Made by a program: the position numbers and the translations under genes
Part shown: positions 29,611 through 38,854 of the stretch, piece after piece
Position numbering within the stretch: position 1 is the first letter of the stretch
Layout of the letters: every line of letters begins with the position of its first letter
Notes under the pieces: model-generated
Database searches by the model: none
What the model saw: only the letters and a program-made list of their open reading frames with translations
What the model was told of the DNA's origin: nothing
NCBI RefSeq assembly: GCF_002973525.1
Contig: NZ_PVEN01000002.1
Span: 186,001 to 250,000, forward strand
Origin: Paraburkholderia sp. BL21I4N1
GTDB lineage: Bacteria > Pseudomonadota > Gammaproteobacteria > Burkholderiales > Burkholderiaceae
Length of the DNA: 64,000 nucleotides
Reading direction: 5' to 3'

Positions 29611-30021
29611 TCACCGCGTGAAGTCGTCGGCGGCTTCGGGTTGAAACAGGATCTTCTCGAGCTTCAGCACTTTCTCGGCGCCGCTCGGCGGCGTGAAGCG
29701 GATTTTCTCGCCGCGCCTGGCGCCGAGCAGCGCGAGACCGAGCGGCGAGAACACGTTCAGACGGCCGCTTGCGAACTCGGCCTCTGGGGGATAGACGAGG
29801 GTCCACGTCATGTGCTCGCCGCTGGTTTCGTCGACGAGGATAGCCTGCGAATTCATCGTGACGATGTTCGCGGGAATCTCGCGCGAGTCGACGATCGCGG
29901 CGCGTTCGAGAACCTGGTCGAGCATGTCTTGCAGCCGGGCGTCGGCGCCGGGCGCGGCCGCGTGCTTCTCGAGACGGGCGACGTCGAGTTCGGTGAGGTA
30001 ACAGGTTTTCGTCTTCTTCAC
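29611..30021 (-). CDS. rnk: Nucleoside diphosphate kinase regulator Rnk
   Basis: A 136-residue protein with an N-terminal helical hairpin (YLTELDVARLEKHAA) and a C-terminal GreA/GreB-like FKBP domain (FSPLGLALLGARRGEKIRF). Rnk binds RNA polymerase near the secondary channel and was first described as a regulator of nucleoside diphosphate kinase. The start is GTG 30021, with GGAG directly upstream, giving VKKTKTCYL; the longer open frame to 30192 has no ribosome binding site and unnatural composition. It stands alone. Confidence 0.87.
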   Translation of the reverse strand: MKKTKTCYLTELDVARLEKHAAAPGADARLQDMLDQVLERAAIVDSREIPANIVTMNSQAILVDETSGEHMTWTLVYPPEAEFASGRLNVFSPLGLALLGARRGEKIRFTPPSGAEKVLKLEKILFQPEAADDFTR

Positions 30022-30575
30022 GACGGGGACTCCAGTGCGATCTGCGGGTGAGGGAACAGCATGCGGAGGCGATCGGCCCGGAACCCCACTACGCGGCTCG
30101 GGCAAGGAGCGGGCTGCGTCAGATCGGGCGCCGGGCGGCGGAGAGCGGGAGAAGTTGGGGAAGCTTTCGCGGAAGCATTCGGGCCGGCTCACCGCCGCGC
30201 AGCCGGGTGAATTCCTTGCGCGCGCAACCGGTTGCGCGGCAGGGGCGCAAGCGGGTGTGGGCAGGAAAAGTCGGGAAGCGCATGGGGTTGACCGGCAAGG
30301 TTCGGAATCGAATCGGTTCGGCGCCGCGAGAGCATCGATCGCGGCGCAATTGAAAGGAGAATGTTAGCACGGCATCCTGAGTCTCTTCGTTCGACGCCAC
30401 GCCGAGCCGTCTGCGTGGCGCCGGTTCGGCTTCGTATGCGTGTGTCATTCAAGGCCGCGCATGCCGGTGCCGTTAACGCGCCTGTCAGACGGGCCGTACT
30501 CCAGCGTAACGATGTCGCGCTGCGCGGCCCGCCGATGACGCGATGCGATTCGAGGCGGCTTAAGGAGAGAGGCTG
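30022..30575. other. 550-bp intergenic region with an 18-bp palindrome
   Basis: The gap lies between the divergent rnk and fimbrial-like genes. Open frames here are GC-driven and lack ribosome binding sites. CGCGCAACCGGTTGCGCG at 30221-30238 is a perfect 18-bp palindrome that could be an operator or a hairpin. Nothing else is evident. Confidence 0.4.
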
Positions 30576-31022
30576 ATGAAAACGGCAACTGGGCGGTTTG
30601 TGGCGCTCGGCACGGCGGCCACGCTGGCGCTGATGACGGCGCCGCTAGCGGCGTCGGCGTCGGAAGGCGGAACGATCACGTTTTCCGGCGCGATCGTGGC
30701 GCCGCAACTGGAAGTGTCGGCGGCACCCGGCGCGCGGGTCGGCACCATGGGCGCCTTGCAAGGACTGCAAGGTTCCGCGGTGACGCTGACGTTCAGTGGG
30801 CCGCCAGGGGTGACCGCAGGTGCCGATGTCGCGTTGCAGGTGAACGGCGGCGCGAGTTCGGGCGACAGCATGGTGACGCGCTTTGTCGAACGTGGCGGGC
30901 GGCTTGCCCCGGCGACGCGCGACGGTCACTACAAGGTCGGCCGTGACGGCGGCGTGATGTCGTTGTCGCCGAAAAACGCCACGCCGGACACGCGCGTGAC
31001 GGTAGTGATGAGTTACGACTGA
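30576..31022 (+). CDS. Small exported protein with a fimbrial-subunit-like start
   Basis: A 148-residue protein behind AAGGAGAG. The signal peptide ends around LAASASEG, and the mature start EGGTITFSGAIVAPQ is the pattern of type 1 (chaperone-usher) pilins, which usually open with a GTITF-GAIV strand. The two cysteines expected of such pilins are absent, and no usher or chaperone gene is near. It may be a diverged pilin-like domain used for another purpose. The last residues (DTRVTVVMSYD) also look like a closing beta strand. Confidence 0.65.
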   Translation: MKTATGRFVALGTAATLALMTAPLAASASEGGTITFSGAIVAPQLEVSAAPGARVGTMGALQGLQGSAVTLTFSGPPGVTAGADVALQVNGGASSGDSMVTRFVERGGRLAPATRDGHYKVGRDGGVMSLSPKNATPDTRVTVVMSYD

Positions 31023-31126
31023 GCCGCTCGCGCTGAGCGGGCAGGTCGGTGGAAATAAATTTGGAACGGCCTGTCATAAGCGGCCGGGCGGTTCGACAAA
31101 CGTGCAGATCCTGATGGGAGCACGTC

Positions 31127-32074
31127 ATGCAAACCGCCCGTACCCGCCGCGCCGGCTATCGGCCATTAACGCAGTCGATGGCGCAACGGCTCGCTCGACC
31201 GCTGATGCGGCCGTTCGTGTGGCTGTGCATGCAGCCGCAAACGCCGCCGACCACGCGTCCTTCGTTCCGCCTTTTCACGCGAGCCATCGCTTGCGTCGCC
31301 GCGGTCAGTCTGCTTGCCGCCAGCGGCCTCGCCAACGCGGCGGCCGCCGTCTGCAGCGCCCACAGTCCGGCGCATCGCGTGGCGCTGGTCGAGCTTTACA
31401 GCAGCGAAGGCTGCAATAGCTGCCCGCCCGCCGACAACTGGCTGAGCCAATGGAAAAACAGTGGCGCGACGCAAGGCATCGTGCCGCTCGCGTTGCATGT
31501 GGACTACTGGAACAGCCTCGGCTGGACCGACCGTTTCTCGCAACATCGCTTCACCGAACGCCAGCAGACGCTGACCGATCTGGCCGGCGGCCACACCATC
31601 TATACACCGGAAATCTTCGTGTCGGGCCGCGAGCTGCGTAGCTGGTCGCAACGCGACAGTTTCGACAGCCGCATCGGCAAGGTCGTCGCCGAACCGGCGC
31701 AGGCGAACGTCGCGCTCGAACTGAATCCGCAGGCGCCTGGCGCGTTCAATGTCACCGCGCAATTCACCAGCAAGGCCACGGACGCCGCCGGACAACTCAA
31801 CGCGTACGTCGCCGTGTATGAAAACGCGCTGAGCTCGCACGTCGGCGCGGGTGAAAACAGCGGCGCCACCTTGCATCACGAACGTGTGGTGCGGCAATGG
31901 ATCGGGCCGGTGCCGCTGGTCGGCGGCAATGCGCGGATTCACCGCGACGTTCGCGTCGACGCAAGCGGCGCCGATGCCGGCGGCAGCGCCGATCGCTTCG
32001 GCGTGGTCGCGTTCGTCGAAAACGACGCAACCGGCGACGTGCTGCAAGTGGCCGAGCTGGCCGCCTGCCAGTGA
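31127..32074 (+). CDS. DUF1223 thioredoxin-like exported protein
   Basis: The 315-residue product has a long basic N terminus, a hydrophobic segment (AIACVAAVSLLAASGLANAAA), and then the DUF1223 body. The key motif is VELYSSEGCNSCPPADNWL, with a C-x2-C pair placed as in thioredoxins, and further HVDYWNSLGWTDRFSQ, IYTPEIFVSGR. The fold suggests a periplasmic disulfide or redox role; no substrate is known. An internal start around 31178 (MAQRL) or 31265 would shorten the unusual N terminus, though GGGAG before ATG 31127 supports the full length. It precedes the cytochrome b/molybdoenzyme pair by 125 bp. Confidence 0.82.
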   Translation: MQTARTRRAGYRPLTQSMAQRLARPLMRPFVWLCMQPQTPPTTRPSFRLFTRAIACVAAVSLLAASGLANAAAAVCSAHSPAHRVALVELYSSEGCNSCPPADNWLSQWKNSGATQGIVPLALHVDYWNSLGWTDRFSQHRFTERQQTLTDLAGGHTIYTPEIFVSGRELRSWSQRDSFDSRIGKVVAEPAQANVALELNPQAPGAFNVTAQFTSKATDAAGQLNAYVAVYENALSSHVGAGENSGATLHHERVVRQWIGPVPLVGGNARIHRDVRVDASGADAGGSADRFGVVAFVENDATGDVLQVAELAACQ

Positions 32075-32199
32075 GCCGGCGATCCGGCCGTTCACAACCA
32101 CGACTTGGCAAAGGATCAGGGTAAGCGTTATGGGACCAGGGGCAGCGCGATGGCGTTAACTCTGGAAGACACGCCCACTCTGTTCGACAGGAGATTTTC

Positions 32200-32850
32200 A
32201 TGGCAACCCCTCATGCACTGCGCGATCGCGACCCACAGCTCGCGCCGCCCGCCGTGCCGCAGCCCGGCACGATTCATCCGCTATGGGTGCGCGTTACGCA
32301 TTGGCTCAACGCGCTCGCGGCGATCCTGATGATGCTGTCGGGCTGGCGCATTTACGACGCGTCGCCGATCTTCCCGGCGTTTCGCTTCCCGACCGACATC
32401 ACACTCGGCGGCTGGCTCGGCGGCGCGCTGCAATGGCATTTCGCGGCGATGTGGCTGCTGGTTTTCAACGGGCTGCTGTATCTCGCGCTGAACCTGGCGA
32501 GCGGGCGTTTCGTGCGCAAATTCCTGCCGGTGTCGCCGCGCGCGGTGCTGCACGACTTCATCGCGGCGCTGACCGGCAAGCTTTCGCACGCCGATCTGCG
32601 CGTCTACAACGCGGTGCAGAAATTCGCCTACCTGTTCGTGGTCTGCGATCTGATCGCGCTGGTGTTGTCGGGCCTCGCAATCTGGAAATCGGTGCAATTT
32701 CCGCTGCTGCGCGAACTGATGGGCGGCTATGACAACGCCCGCATCGTGCACTTCTGCGCGATGTCGCTGATGGCGGCCTTCATTGCCGTGCATCTGGCGA
32801 TGGTGGCGCTCGTGCCGCGCTCGCTGCTGGCCATGTTGCGCGGGCGTTGA
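32200..32850 (+). CDS. Membrane cytochrome b (Ni-hydrogenase/YedZ-type b-heme subunit)
   Basis: A 216-residue protein with four to five hydrophobic helices. Histidines in the helices fit heme b ligation: RVTHWLNALAAILMMLSGWRIYD near 31-53, LQWHFAAMWLLVF near 78-88, and IVHFCAMSLMAAFIAVHLAMV near the C terminus. AGGAG precedes ATG 32200. The next gene, 66 bp on, is a molybdopterin oxidoreductase, so this is the likely quinone-linked electron-transfer partner that anchors it in the membrane. Confidence 0.85.
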   Translation: MATPHALRDRDPQLAPPAVPQPGTIHPLWVRVTHWLNALAAILMMLSGWRIYDASPIFPAFRFPTDITLGGWLGGALQWHFAAMWLLVFNGLLYLALNLASGRFVRKFLPVSPRAVLHDFIAALTGKLSHADLRVYNAVQKFAYLFVVCDLIALVLSGLAIWKSVQFPLLRELMGGYDNARIVHFCAMSLMAAFIAVHLAMVALVPRSLLAMLRGR

Positions 32851-32916
32851 GTCTCCACTTAGCCGCCGCTTAGTCGCCACCGAGTCGCCGCAACCGAAAG
32901 TTATGGATATCGAATC

Positions 32917-33708
32917 ATGAACAAGCCCATTCGAAAACCCTCGCAGCAAGCTGCGCACTCGCTCGATCGCGAATCGATCCTGATCGACGCCCGGCGCGAA
33001 CTCACCATGCCGTCGCGTCGCCTGTTCGGCAAGCGTCTGCTGACGCTCGGCGGCCTGTCGATGCTGACCGGCTGCTCGCTCACCGACAACGACTCGGTCA
33101 ATAAATTTCTGACCGCCGTGTCGCGCCTGAACGACCGTGCGCAGGCCGCGCTGTTCGATCCGAAGCAGCTCGCGCCGACCTACACCGAAGCGCAAATCAC
33201 GCGACCGTTCCCGTTCAACGCGTTCTACGGCATCGATGACGTGCCCGAAGTGGATGGCGCCGATTATCAATTGAAGATCGGCGGCCTCGTCAACGGCCAG
33301 CGCGCGTGGAGCTTGCCCGAGTTATACGCATTGCCGCACGCCGAGCAGATCACGCGACACATCTGCGTGGAAGGGTGGAGTGCGATCGGCCGCTGGGGCG
33401 GCACGCCGTTCGGCGATTTTCTCCGACGCATCGGCGCGGACACCAGCGCGAAATACGTCGGCTTCAGATGCGCGGACGACTACTACGAAAGCATCGACAT
33501 GCCGACCGCGCTGCATCCGCAAACGCTGCTGACGTTCGACTACGACGGCGAACGTCTGCCCGCGAAATACGGCTTCCCGATGAAGCTGCGCATGCCGACC
33601 AAGCTCGGCTACAAGAATCCGAAGCACATCGTCGAGATGTTCGTCACCAACACGTTCCCTGGCGGCTATTGGGTCGACCAGGGCTACAACTGGTTCGGAG
33701 GCTCCTGA
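32917..33708 (+). CDS. Molybdopterin-dependent oxidoreductase (sulfite oxidase fold), Tat lipoprotein
   Basis: This 263-residue protein belongs to the sulfite-oxidase/YedY superfamily. The probable Mo-ligating cysteine is in RHICVEGWSAIGRWGG; downstream FRCADDYYESIDM and PMKLRMPTKLGYKNPKHIVEMF are family motifs. A twin-arginine motif, SRRLFGKRLL, is followed by MLTGC, so it looks like a Tat-exported lipoprotein facing the periplasm. The paired cytochrome b lies upstream. The family includes the methionine-sulfoxide reductase MsrP, but this protein is shorter and its partner is not MsrQ-like in size, so the substrate is open. No sulfite-oxidase dimerisation domain is present. Confidence 0.85.
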   Translation: MNKPIRKPSQQAAHSLDRESILIDARRELTMPSRRLFGKRLLTLGGLSMLTGCSLTDNDSVNKFLTAVSRLNDRAQAALFDPKQLAPTYTEAQITRPFPFNAFYGIDDVPEVDGADYQLKIGGLVNGQRAWSLPELYALPHAEQITRHICVEGWSAIGRWGGTPFGDFLRRIGADTSAKYVGFRCADDYYESIDMPTALHPQTLLTFDYDGERLPAKYGFPMKLRMPTKLGYKNPKHIVEMFVTNTFPGGYWVDQGYNWFGGS

Positions 33709-33864
33709 CGCACGCGGGTCGCGCGATGAGCCGGCATTGACGCCTGGCCCTTCACGCACCCCCGGGCGGCAGAAGCTTCGGAAATACGCCGGCGATCAGG
33801 CGATCTGTGCATCGAATCACCCGATCAGCCGGTTTTGAAATATCCACAACAACGGAGTTATCCC

Positions 33865-34113
33865 ATGAAAAAGTTCGCAATCGCAGCAGTGGCCGTCGCT
33901 CTTCTGACCAGCGGCGGCGCCGCGTTCGCGCAAGCCAGCGGCGCGATGTCCAACGACGCCATGTCGAAAGACACGATGTCGAAGGACTCCATGTCCAAAG
34001 ACACCATGTCGAAAGACAGCATGAAGAAGAACACGATGAAACACGACAAGATGAAGAAGAGCGGCGACGCGATGGGCATGAAGCACGAAGCATCGGGCGC
34101 CATGGCCAACTGA
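33865..34113 (+). CDS. Pentapeptide MXKDX-repeat exported protein
   Basis: An 82-residue protein with a signal peptide (MKKFAIAAVAVALLTSGGAAFA). The mature part is built from consecutive MSxDx/MSKDx pentapeptides followed by MKKN-TMKHD-type units, about ten in a row, with no other domain. Proteins of this kind recur in Burkholderia and Ralstonia and are lysine- and methionine-rich. CGGAG precedes ATG 33865 and makes the in-frame start at 33835 unnecessary. It ends before a strong terminator. Metal or oxidant buffering by Met is conceivable but unproved. Confidence 0.88.
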   Translation: MKKFAIAAVAVALLTSGGAAFAQASGAMSNDAMSKDTMSKDSMSKDTMSKDSMKKNTMKHDKMKKSGDAMGMKHEASGAMAN

Positions 34114-34182
34114 CGCACGCCGTCGATGCCGCTCGCATAGCGTGAACGCGGCGGCGCCGATGGGTGCTAAAAACGGTGTCAA

Positions 34183-34210
34183 AGCCGGGGAGAAATCCCC
34201 GGCTTTTTTT
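34183..34210 (+). terminator. Rho-independent terminator of the MXKDX gene
   Basis: AGCCGGGGA (34183-34191), GAAA loop, TCCCCGGCT (34196-34204), then T to 34210. Confidence 0.93.
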
Positions 34211-34490
34211 GTTGCAAGTACGCTAAAAAGTTACGATTCTTTCGACTGACGCGGTGGGCGCTTACTGCATAATGCGATGCGCGCCGAGCATTTGGCGCGT
34301 GTTCGCCGCGAATCGACCTCTTTCGAATGCCGCGGCGTTGTGGCCCTTTGGCCATTTATCGTCCTTCCGTTCCACCACATGTCCGCCAGCCTCGCCCGTC
34401 CGACCGCATCGCCGATGCGGTGTCCGCCATCCCGCCACCGGGCCTTCCGCGGGAACGCGGGATCGTTAGCGGCAGGGGCGGGTTGAACGC

Positions 34491-35423
34491 ATGTCGCCGC
34501 CACTCCTCAATCGCTTTCCGCGCAGTTTTCCCATCCGTTTGCCGCAGTCGCGCAACGGCCAGATCGCGCTGGCGCTCGGCGTCGTTTATCTCGTGTGGGG
34601 CTCGACCTATCTGGCCGTGCACGTCGCGCTTGGCTCGTTTCCGCCGCTGCTGCTGTCGGGCATGCGCAACCTGTTCGCCGGCATCGGCCTGTTCATCTTC
34701 GCGGTGCGTCGCAAGCCGGCCTGGCCGAGCATGGCCGAAATCCGCAATGCCGGGCTGGTCGGCACGATGCTGGTCGGCTTGTCGAGCGGCATGCTGGCGT
34801 TCGGCATGCGTACCGTCGGCACCGGCACCGCCGCCGTGATGGTGGCCACCGTGCCGCTGTTCGCCACGGTGATCGCGGCGGTGGCGGGGCGCAAGATCGG
34901 CCGGGGCGAGTGGTTCGCGGTGGGGTTGGGGCTCGTCGGCATCGCGATTCTTAGTCACGGCGACAGCTCGCCCGGGTCGGCGGGCGGCAGTCTGGCGATT
35001 CTGTGCGGCGCGCTGTTCTGGGCCGGCGGCGCGCATCTGGCCGGGCGTCTGAAACTGCCGTCGGACCTGTTTCTGTCGACCTCGCTGCAGATCGGCCTGG
35101 GCGGCGCGATGTCGAGCATGGTCGCGTGGGTCTCCGGCGAGCGGATGCTCGAAGTGCATTTTCTGCCGGTGCTGGCGTTTGTCTACCTGATGCTGATCGG
35201 CACGATGGCCGCGTACGTCGCGTATGGCTTCCTGATCCGGCACACCAGTCCGATCATCGCCAGCAGCTGTATGTACGTGAATCCGGTAGTCGCGGTAGCG
35301 CTCGGCGCGCTGTTGCTCGGCGAGCCGGTCACGCGGTCCACCGTGATCGCGACCGTGGTGATTCTGGCGAGCGTGGGGCTGTCGTTCTGGTTCGATTACC
35401 GCAAGAAGGGCCTTGCTGCCTGA
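34491..35423 (+). CDS. DMT-superfamily transporter (YedA-like)
   Basis: A 310-residue EamA transporter. A polar lead of about 24 residues precedes ten helices. The first helix region LALGVVYLVWGSTYLAVHVALGSFPPLLLSGMRN is typical of the YedA group, and the late helix SSCMYVNPVVAVALGALLLGEPVTRSTVIA matches the conserved ninth-tenth pair. It may export amino acids or homoserine-like metabolites, but the substrate is unknown. No clear ribosome binding site is seen, so an internal start near residue 20 is possible. It faces fadH tail-to-tail. Confidence 0.87.
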   Translation: MSPPLLNRFPRSFPIRLPQSRNGQIALALGVVYLVWGSTYLAVHVALGSFPPLLLSGMRNLFAGIGLFIFAVRRKPAWPSMAEIRNAGLVGTMLVGLSSGMLAFGMRTVGTGTAAVMVATVPLFATVIAAVAGRKIGRGEWFAVGLGLVGIAILSHGDSSPGSAGGSLAILCGALFWAGGAHLAGRLKLPSDLFLSTSLQIGLGGAMSSMVAWVSGERMLEVHFLPVLAFVYLMLIGTMAAYVAYGFLIRHTSPIIASSCMYVNPVVAVALGALLLGEPVTRSTVIATVVILASVGLSFWFDYRKKGLAA

Positions 35424-35495
35424 TGCGTGCGCCGGGAGGCGAGGTTCGCCGAGCGGCGAGCATGCCGCCGCCTCGCCTTCGCAAACCGCGCTGGA

Positions 35496-37541
35496 TTAAA
35501 GCGCCGCCGCCACCTCAGCGCCTTCGCGGATCGCCCGCTTCGCGTCCAGTTCGCCTGCCAGTTTGGCGCCGCCAATCACGTGATAACGCGGACCCCCGGT
35601 CTGCACGGCGACATGCTCCGCCGCCACCGGATGCAGATCGCGCAGCGAATCCTGCCCCGCGCACACCACGATCGTGTCCACTTCGAGCCATTCCTCGACA
35701 CCGTCACGCTCGATCTTCAAACCGCGCGCGCTGATCTCCCGGTACGACACCCCGCCGAGCATCTTCACGCCGTTTCTTGCCAGCGTCGCGCGATGCACCC
35801 AGCCCGACGTCTTGCCGAGTCCCATTCCCAGCTTGCCGGCCTTGCGCTGCAACAACCAGATATCGCGCGGCGGCTGCGGCGTGACCGGCGCTTTCAGGCC
35901 GCCGCGTTCCCGCACCGCGAGATCCACGCCCCACTCGTCGAGCCAGGTGTCGCGCGGCGTCGGCAGCGGCTCACCGGGGCGATGCAACAGGAACTCGCTG
36001 ACGTCGAAGCCGATGCCGCCCGCGCCGATCACCGCGACGCGGCGCCCGACCGGCGCGCCGCGCAACACGTCCACATACGACAGCACGTTCGGCCCCTCAA
36101 TGCCGCTAATCGCCGGCCGCCGCGGCACGATGCCGGTGGCGACGATCACGTCGTCGTAAGCGCCGGCCGCCAGCAGGGCGGCATCGACGCGCGTGTCGAG
36201 CCGCACGTCGACCTGATGTCGCTGCAACTGGCTCTGAAAATAACGGATGGTCTCGCTGAACTCTTCCTTGCCGGGCACGCGCATCGCCAGATTGAACTGG
36301 CCGCCGATGCTTGCGCCCGCATCGAACAGCGTCACGCGATGCCCGCGCGCGGCCGCCACGGTCGCCGCCGACAAGCCCGCCGGCCCCGCGCCGACTACGG
36401 CGACCGAACGCGCCGCCTGCGGACTCGCGACCGGGCGATAGACCAGTTCGGTCTCGCGCCCCGCGCGCGGGTTCACCAGGCACGACGCGCGCTGGTTCTT
36501 GAACGTGTGATCGAGGCAGGCCTGATTGCAGGCGATACAGGTGTTGATTTCGTGCGTGCGGCCTTCGGCGGTCTTGACGACGAACTCCGGATCGGCCAGC
36601 AGCGGCCGCGCCATCGACACCAGATCGCCAGCACCCTGTTCGAGTAGCGCTTCGGCGACTTCCGGCGTGTTGATGCGGTTCGACACGATCACCGGCACCT
36701 TCACCGCGGCCTTCAACCGCGCGCTGAGTTCGGCAAACGCCGCGCGCGGCACCGACGTTACGATAGTCGGCACACGCGCTTCATGCCAGCCGATGCCGGT
36801 ATTGAACATCGTCACGCCGGCCGCTTCGAGTGCCTTGGCGACCTGCACGGTCTCGTCCCAGGTATTGCCGCCTTCCACCAGATCGATCAGCGAAAGCCGG
36901 TACACGACGATAAAGCGTTCGCCGCACGCCGCGCGCACCCGCTCGACGATCTCGCGCGCGAGCCGCAGGCGATTCCCGATGCTGCCGCCATAGTCGTCAG
37001 TGCGCTTATTGGTGCGTGGGCACAGGAACTGATTGAGCAGATAACCTTCGCTGCCCATGATTTCGATGCCGTCGTAGCCCGCGCGTTGCGCGAGGCGGGC
37101 GCAGCGCGCGTAGTGGCGCACGGTCTTCGCGATGCCGGCCACGCTCAACGCGCGCGGCTTGAACTTCGAGATCGGTGATTTGAGCGCGGAGGCCGACACC
37201 ACGAACGGCTGATACCCATAGCGGCCCGCATGCAGGATCTGCAGCGCGATCTTGCCGCCTTCGGCATGCACGGCTTCGGTCAACTGCCGGTGATTGCGCA
37301 GATCGAACACCGAGTTCAGCGTGCCGCCGAACGGCAGCAGCCAGCCTTCGCGATTCGGCGAGATGCCGCCGGTGATGATCAGTCCCACGCCGCCCCTGGC
37401 GCGTTCGCGGAAATAGGCGGCCAGCTTCGGGTAATGCCAGAAGCGGTCTTCCATGCCGGTGTGCATCGAACCCATCACCACGCGGTTGCGCAAACGGGTG
37501 AAGCCGAGATCGAGTTCGGCGAGTAAGCGTTGGTAAGGCAT
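35496..37541 (-). CDS. fadH: 2,4-dienoyl-CoA reductase FadH-like NADH:flavin oxidoreductase
   Basis: This 681-residue enzyme would reduce 2,4-dienoyl-CoA during degradation of unsaturated fatty acids. The N-terminal ~340 residues are an old-yellow-enzyme FMN barrel (DLGFTRLRNRVVMGSMHTGME and LAAYFRERARGGVGLIITGG). A 4Fe-4S motif follows (CIACNQACLDHTFKNQRASC). The C-terminal half carries an FAD site (VAVVGAGPAGLSAATVAAARGH) and an NAD(P) fold (VAVIGAGGIGFDVSEFLL). The length is close to E. coli FadH (671). ATG 37541 gives the expected start MPYQRLL; the open frame beyond it to 37859 has no support. A trimethylamine dehydrogenase-like enzyme is an alternative. Confidence 0.9.
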   Translation of the reverse strand: MPYQRLLAELDLGFTRLRNRVVMGSMHTGMEDRFWHYPKLAAYFRERARGGVGLIITGGISPNREGWLLPFGGTLNSVFDLRNHRQLTEAVHAEGGKIALQILHAGRYGYQPFVVSASALKSPISKFKPRALSVAGIAKTVRHYARCARLAQRAGYDGIEIMGSEGYLLNQFLCPRTNKRTDDYGGSIGNRLRLAREIVERVRAACGERFIVVYRLSLIDLVEGGNTWDETVQVAKALEAAGVTMFNTGIGWHEARVPTIVTSVPRAAFAELSARLKAAVKVPVIVSNRINTPEVAEALLEQGAGDLVSMARPLLADPEFVVKTAEGRTHEINTCIACNQACLDHTFKNQRASCLVNPRAGRETELVYRPVASPQAARSVAVVGAGPAGLSAATVAAARGHRVTLFDAGASIGGQFNLAMRVPGKEEFSETIRYFQSQLQRHQVDVRLDTRVDAALLAAGAYDDVIVATGIVPRRPAISGIEGPNVLSYVDVLRGAPVGRRVAVIGAGGIGFDVSEFLLHRPGEPLPTPRDTWLDEWGVDLAVRERGGLKAPVTPQPPRDIWLLQRKAGKLGMGLGKTSGWVHRATLARNGVKMLGGVSYREISARGLKIERDGVEEWLEVDTIVVCAGQDSLRDLHPVAAEHVAVQTGGPRYHVIGGAKLAGELDAKRAIREGAEVAAAL

Positions 37542-37902
37542 GCGGGGGACCGTGTAAGTATGGGACGCGGACGAACGATACACCGCGCGTCGGGCCACGC
37601 CGCCGAGGAAAAATTCTAATCCACGCAAATCATTGCGCCGTAAGACATTCTTGCGTCGCCGCAAGCCAATTCGACCCCCGCGGCACACGCATTGCTCAAA
37701 GCGAGCGTCCATCGACACGGACCGCGCCGCTCCTGATACGGGCGCGTTGTGCGGCAGGGAAGGAGGGAGTGCTCCGTTTCGGAACGCCGTCCAGACACCA
37801 TTCGAAGCAGCGTTGAAAACGGGTGTCGGACATTCCGAGGTTCGAGGCGAAGCACCCATAAATCAATGGGCCATGAGCCCAACATCGAAATAGGTGAACA
37901 CA

Positions 37903-38700
37903 ATGAAAACGATCCGAACCATGGCGGCGATGGCTGCTGTTGCGTCCCTTCTGAGCGCCTGCGGTGGCGGCGGCACCAGCGACGTGGGCAAGGAACTCGG
38001 GATCACGAATCCGGAGATTCATTTCATCAATGCGAATCCCAGCAGTCCGGCACTCGACTTCCTGGTGAACGGCACCGCGCCTTCGGGGCAAACCAACGTC
38101 GGCTATAAAGGCGTGACCAACCTCACCAATATCGGCACGGGCTCGACCACGGCCGCCTATGCGGCGACCGGCACGACGACCGCGCTCGCGAGCGGCAATT
38201 TTCCGAACGTCGCGAACGGCCACGACTACACCGTGATCGCGTTGCCGAACGTGACCGCGCCGGACATCGGCCTGATCGACGATCCGTTCGACAAGGGCCT
38301 GTTGTCCAACAGCGCGCGTCTGCGCGGTTTCAATGCGTCGCAGAACGCGGGCAATCTCGACCTGTACCTGGTGCCGGCCGGTACGACCGATGTTACCAAT
38401 CTCACGCCGACCATGACGGGTGTGCAGTACAAGAACGCCGTGCCCGCCAGCGGTCAGGATTCGATCTATGTGTCCGGCGGCCAATACGAGCTGATCGCGA
38501 CCGTCTCCGGCAACAAGACGCCGATCTTCCAGTCGGCCGCGTTCTCGCTGTCGAACAACGCGGACTGGCTGGTGACGTCGGTGCCGATCGGCGGCACGCT
38601 CAGCCAGTTGCTGCCGGGGCAGATCCATCTGCTGATCGCGCAGAACGGCAATACCGGCACGCCGAGTCAGGAACTGACGAACACGCTGACGGGGCAATAA
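37903..38700 (+). CDS. DUF4397-domain lipoprotein
   Basis: A 265-residue lipoprotein with a signal ending LLSACGGGG. The mature part has two DUF4397-like repeats: IHFINANPSSPALDFLVNG with VGYKGVTNLTNI first, then RGFNASQNAGNLDLYLVPAG with VQYKNAVPASGQDSIYV. The domain is a beta-sandwich seen in surface and periplasmic proteins, with no fixed function. ATG 37903 has AGGTG six bases upstream; the in-frame GTG at 37894 is less likely. A long GC hairpin without a T-run (38709-38741) follows the gene and may act as a weak terminator. Confidence 0.8.
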   Translation: MKTIRTMAAMAAVASLLSACGGGGTSDVGKELGITNPEIHFINANPSSPALDFLVNGTAPSGQTNVGYKGVTNLTNIGTGSTTAAYAATGTTTALASGNFPNVANGHDYTVIALPNVTAPDIGLIDDPFDKGLLSNSARLRGFNASQNAGNLDLYLVPAGTTDVTNLTPTMTGVQYKNAVPASGQDSIYVSGGQYELIATVSGNKTPIFQSAAFSLSNNADWLVTSVPIGGTLSQLLPGQIHLLIAQNGNTGTPSQELTNTLTGQ

Positions 38701-38854
38701 GCACGCCGCGCTCACAGGCGTATGTAGCGCCTGTGAGCGGCGGACAGTCTTGGGGAGGACGGAGCGGCGATCCACGCGAGTGGGTCGCCGTTTTGTTTGC
38801 GGGCGCGACTGTTTCGCGCCTGCGTCTCGCCTGCGTTGCGCCTGCGCCACCCTT

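Noticed and set aside
38709..38741. GC-rich hairpin after the DUF4397 gene as an intrinsic terminator
   Set aside because: A good stem (CGCTCACAGGCG with its complement) but no T-run follows, so it was not called as a terminator.
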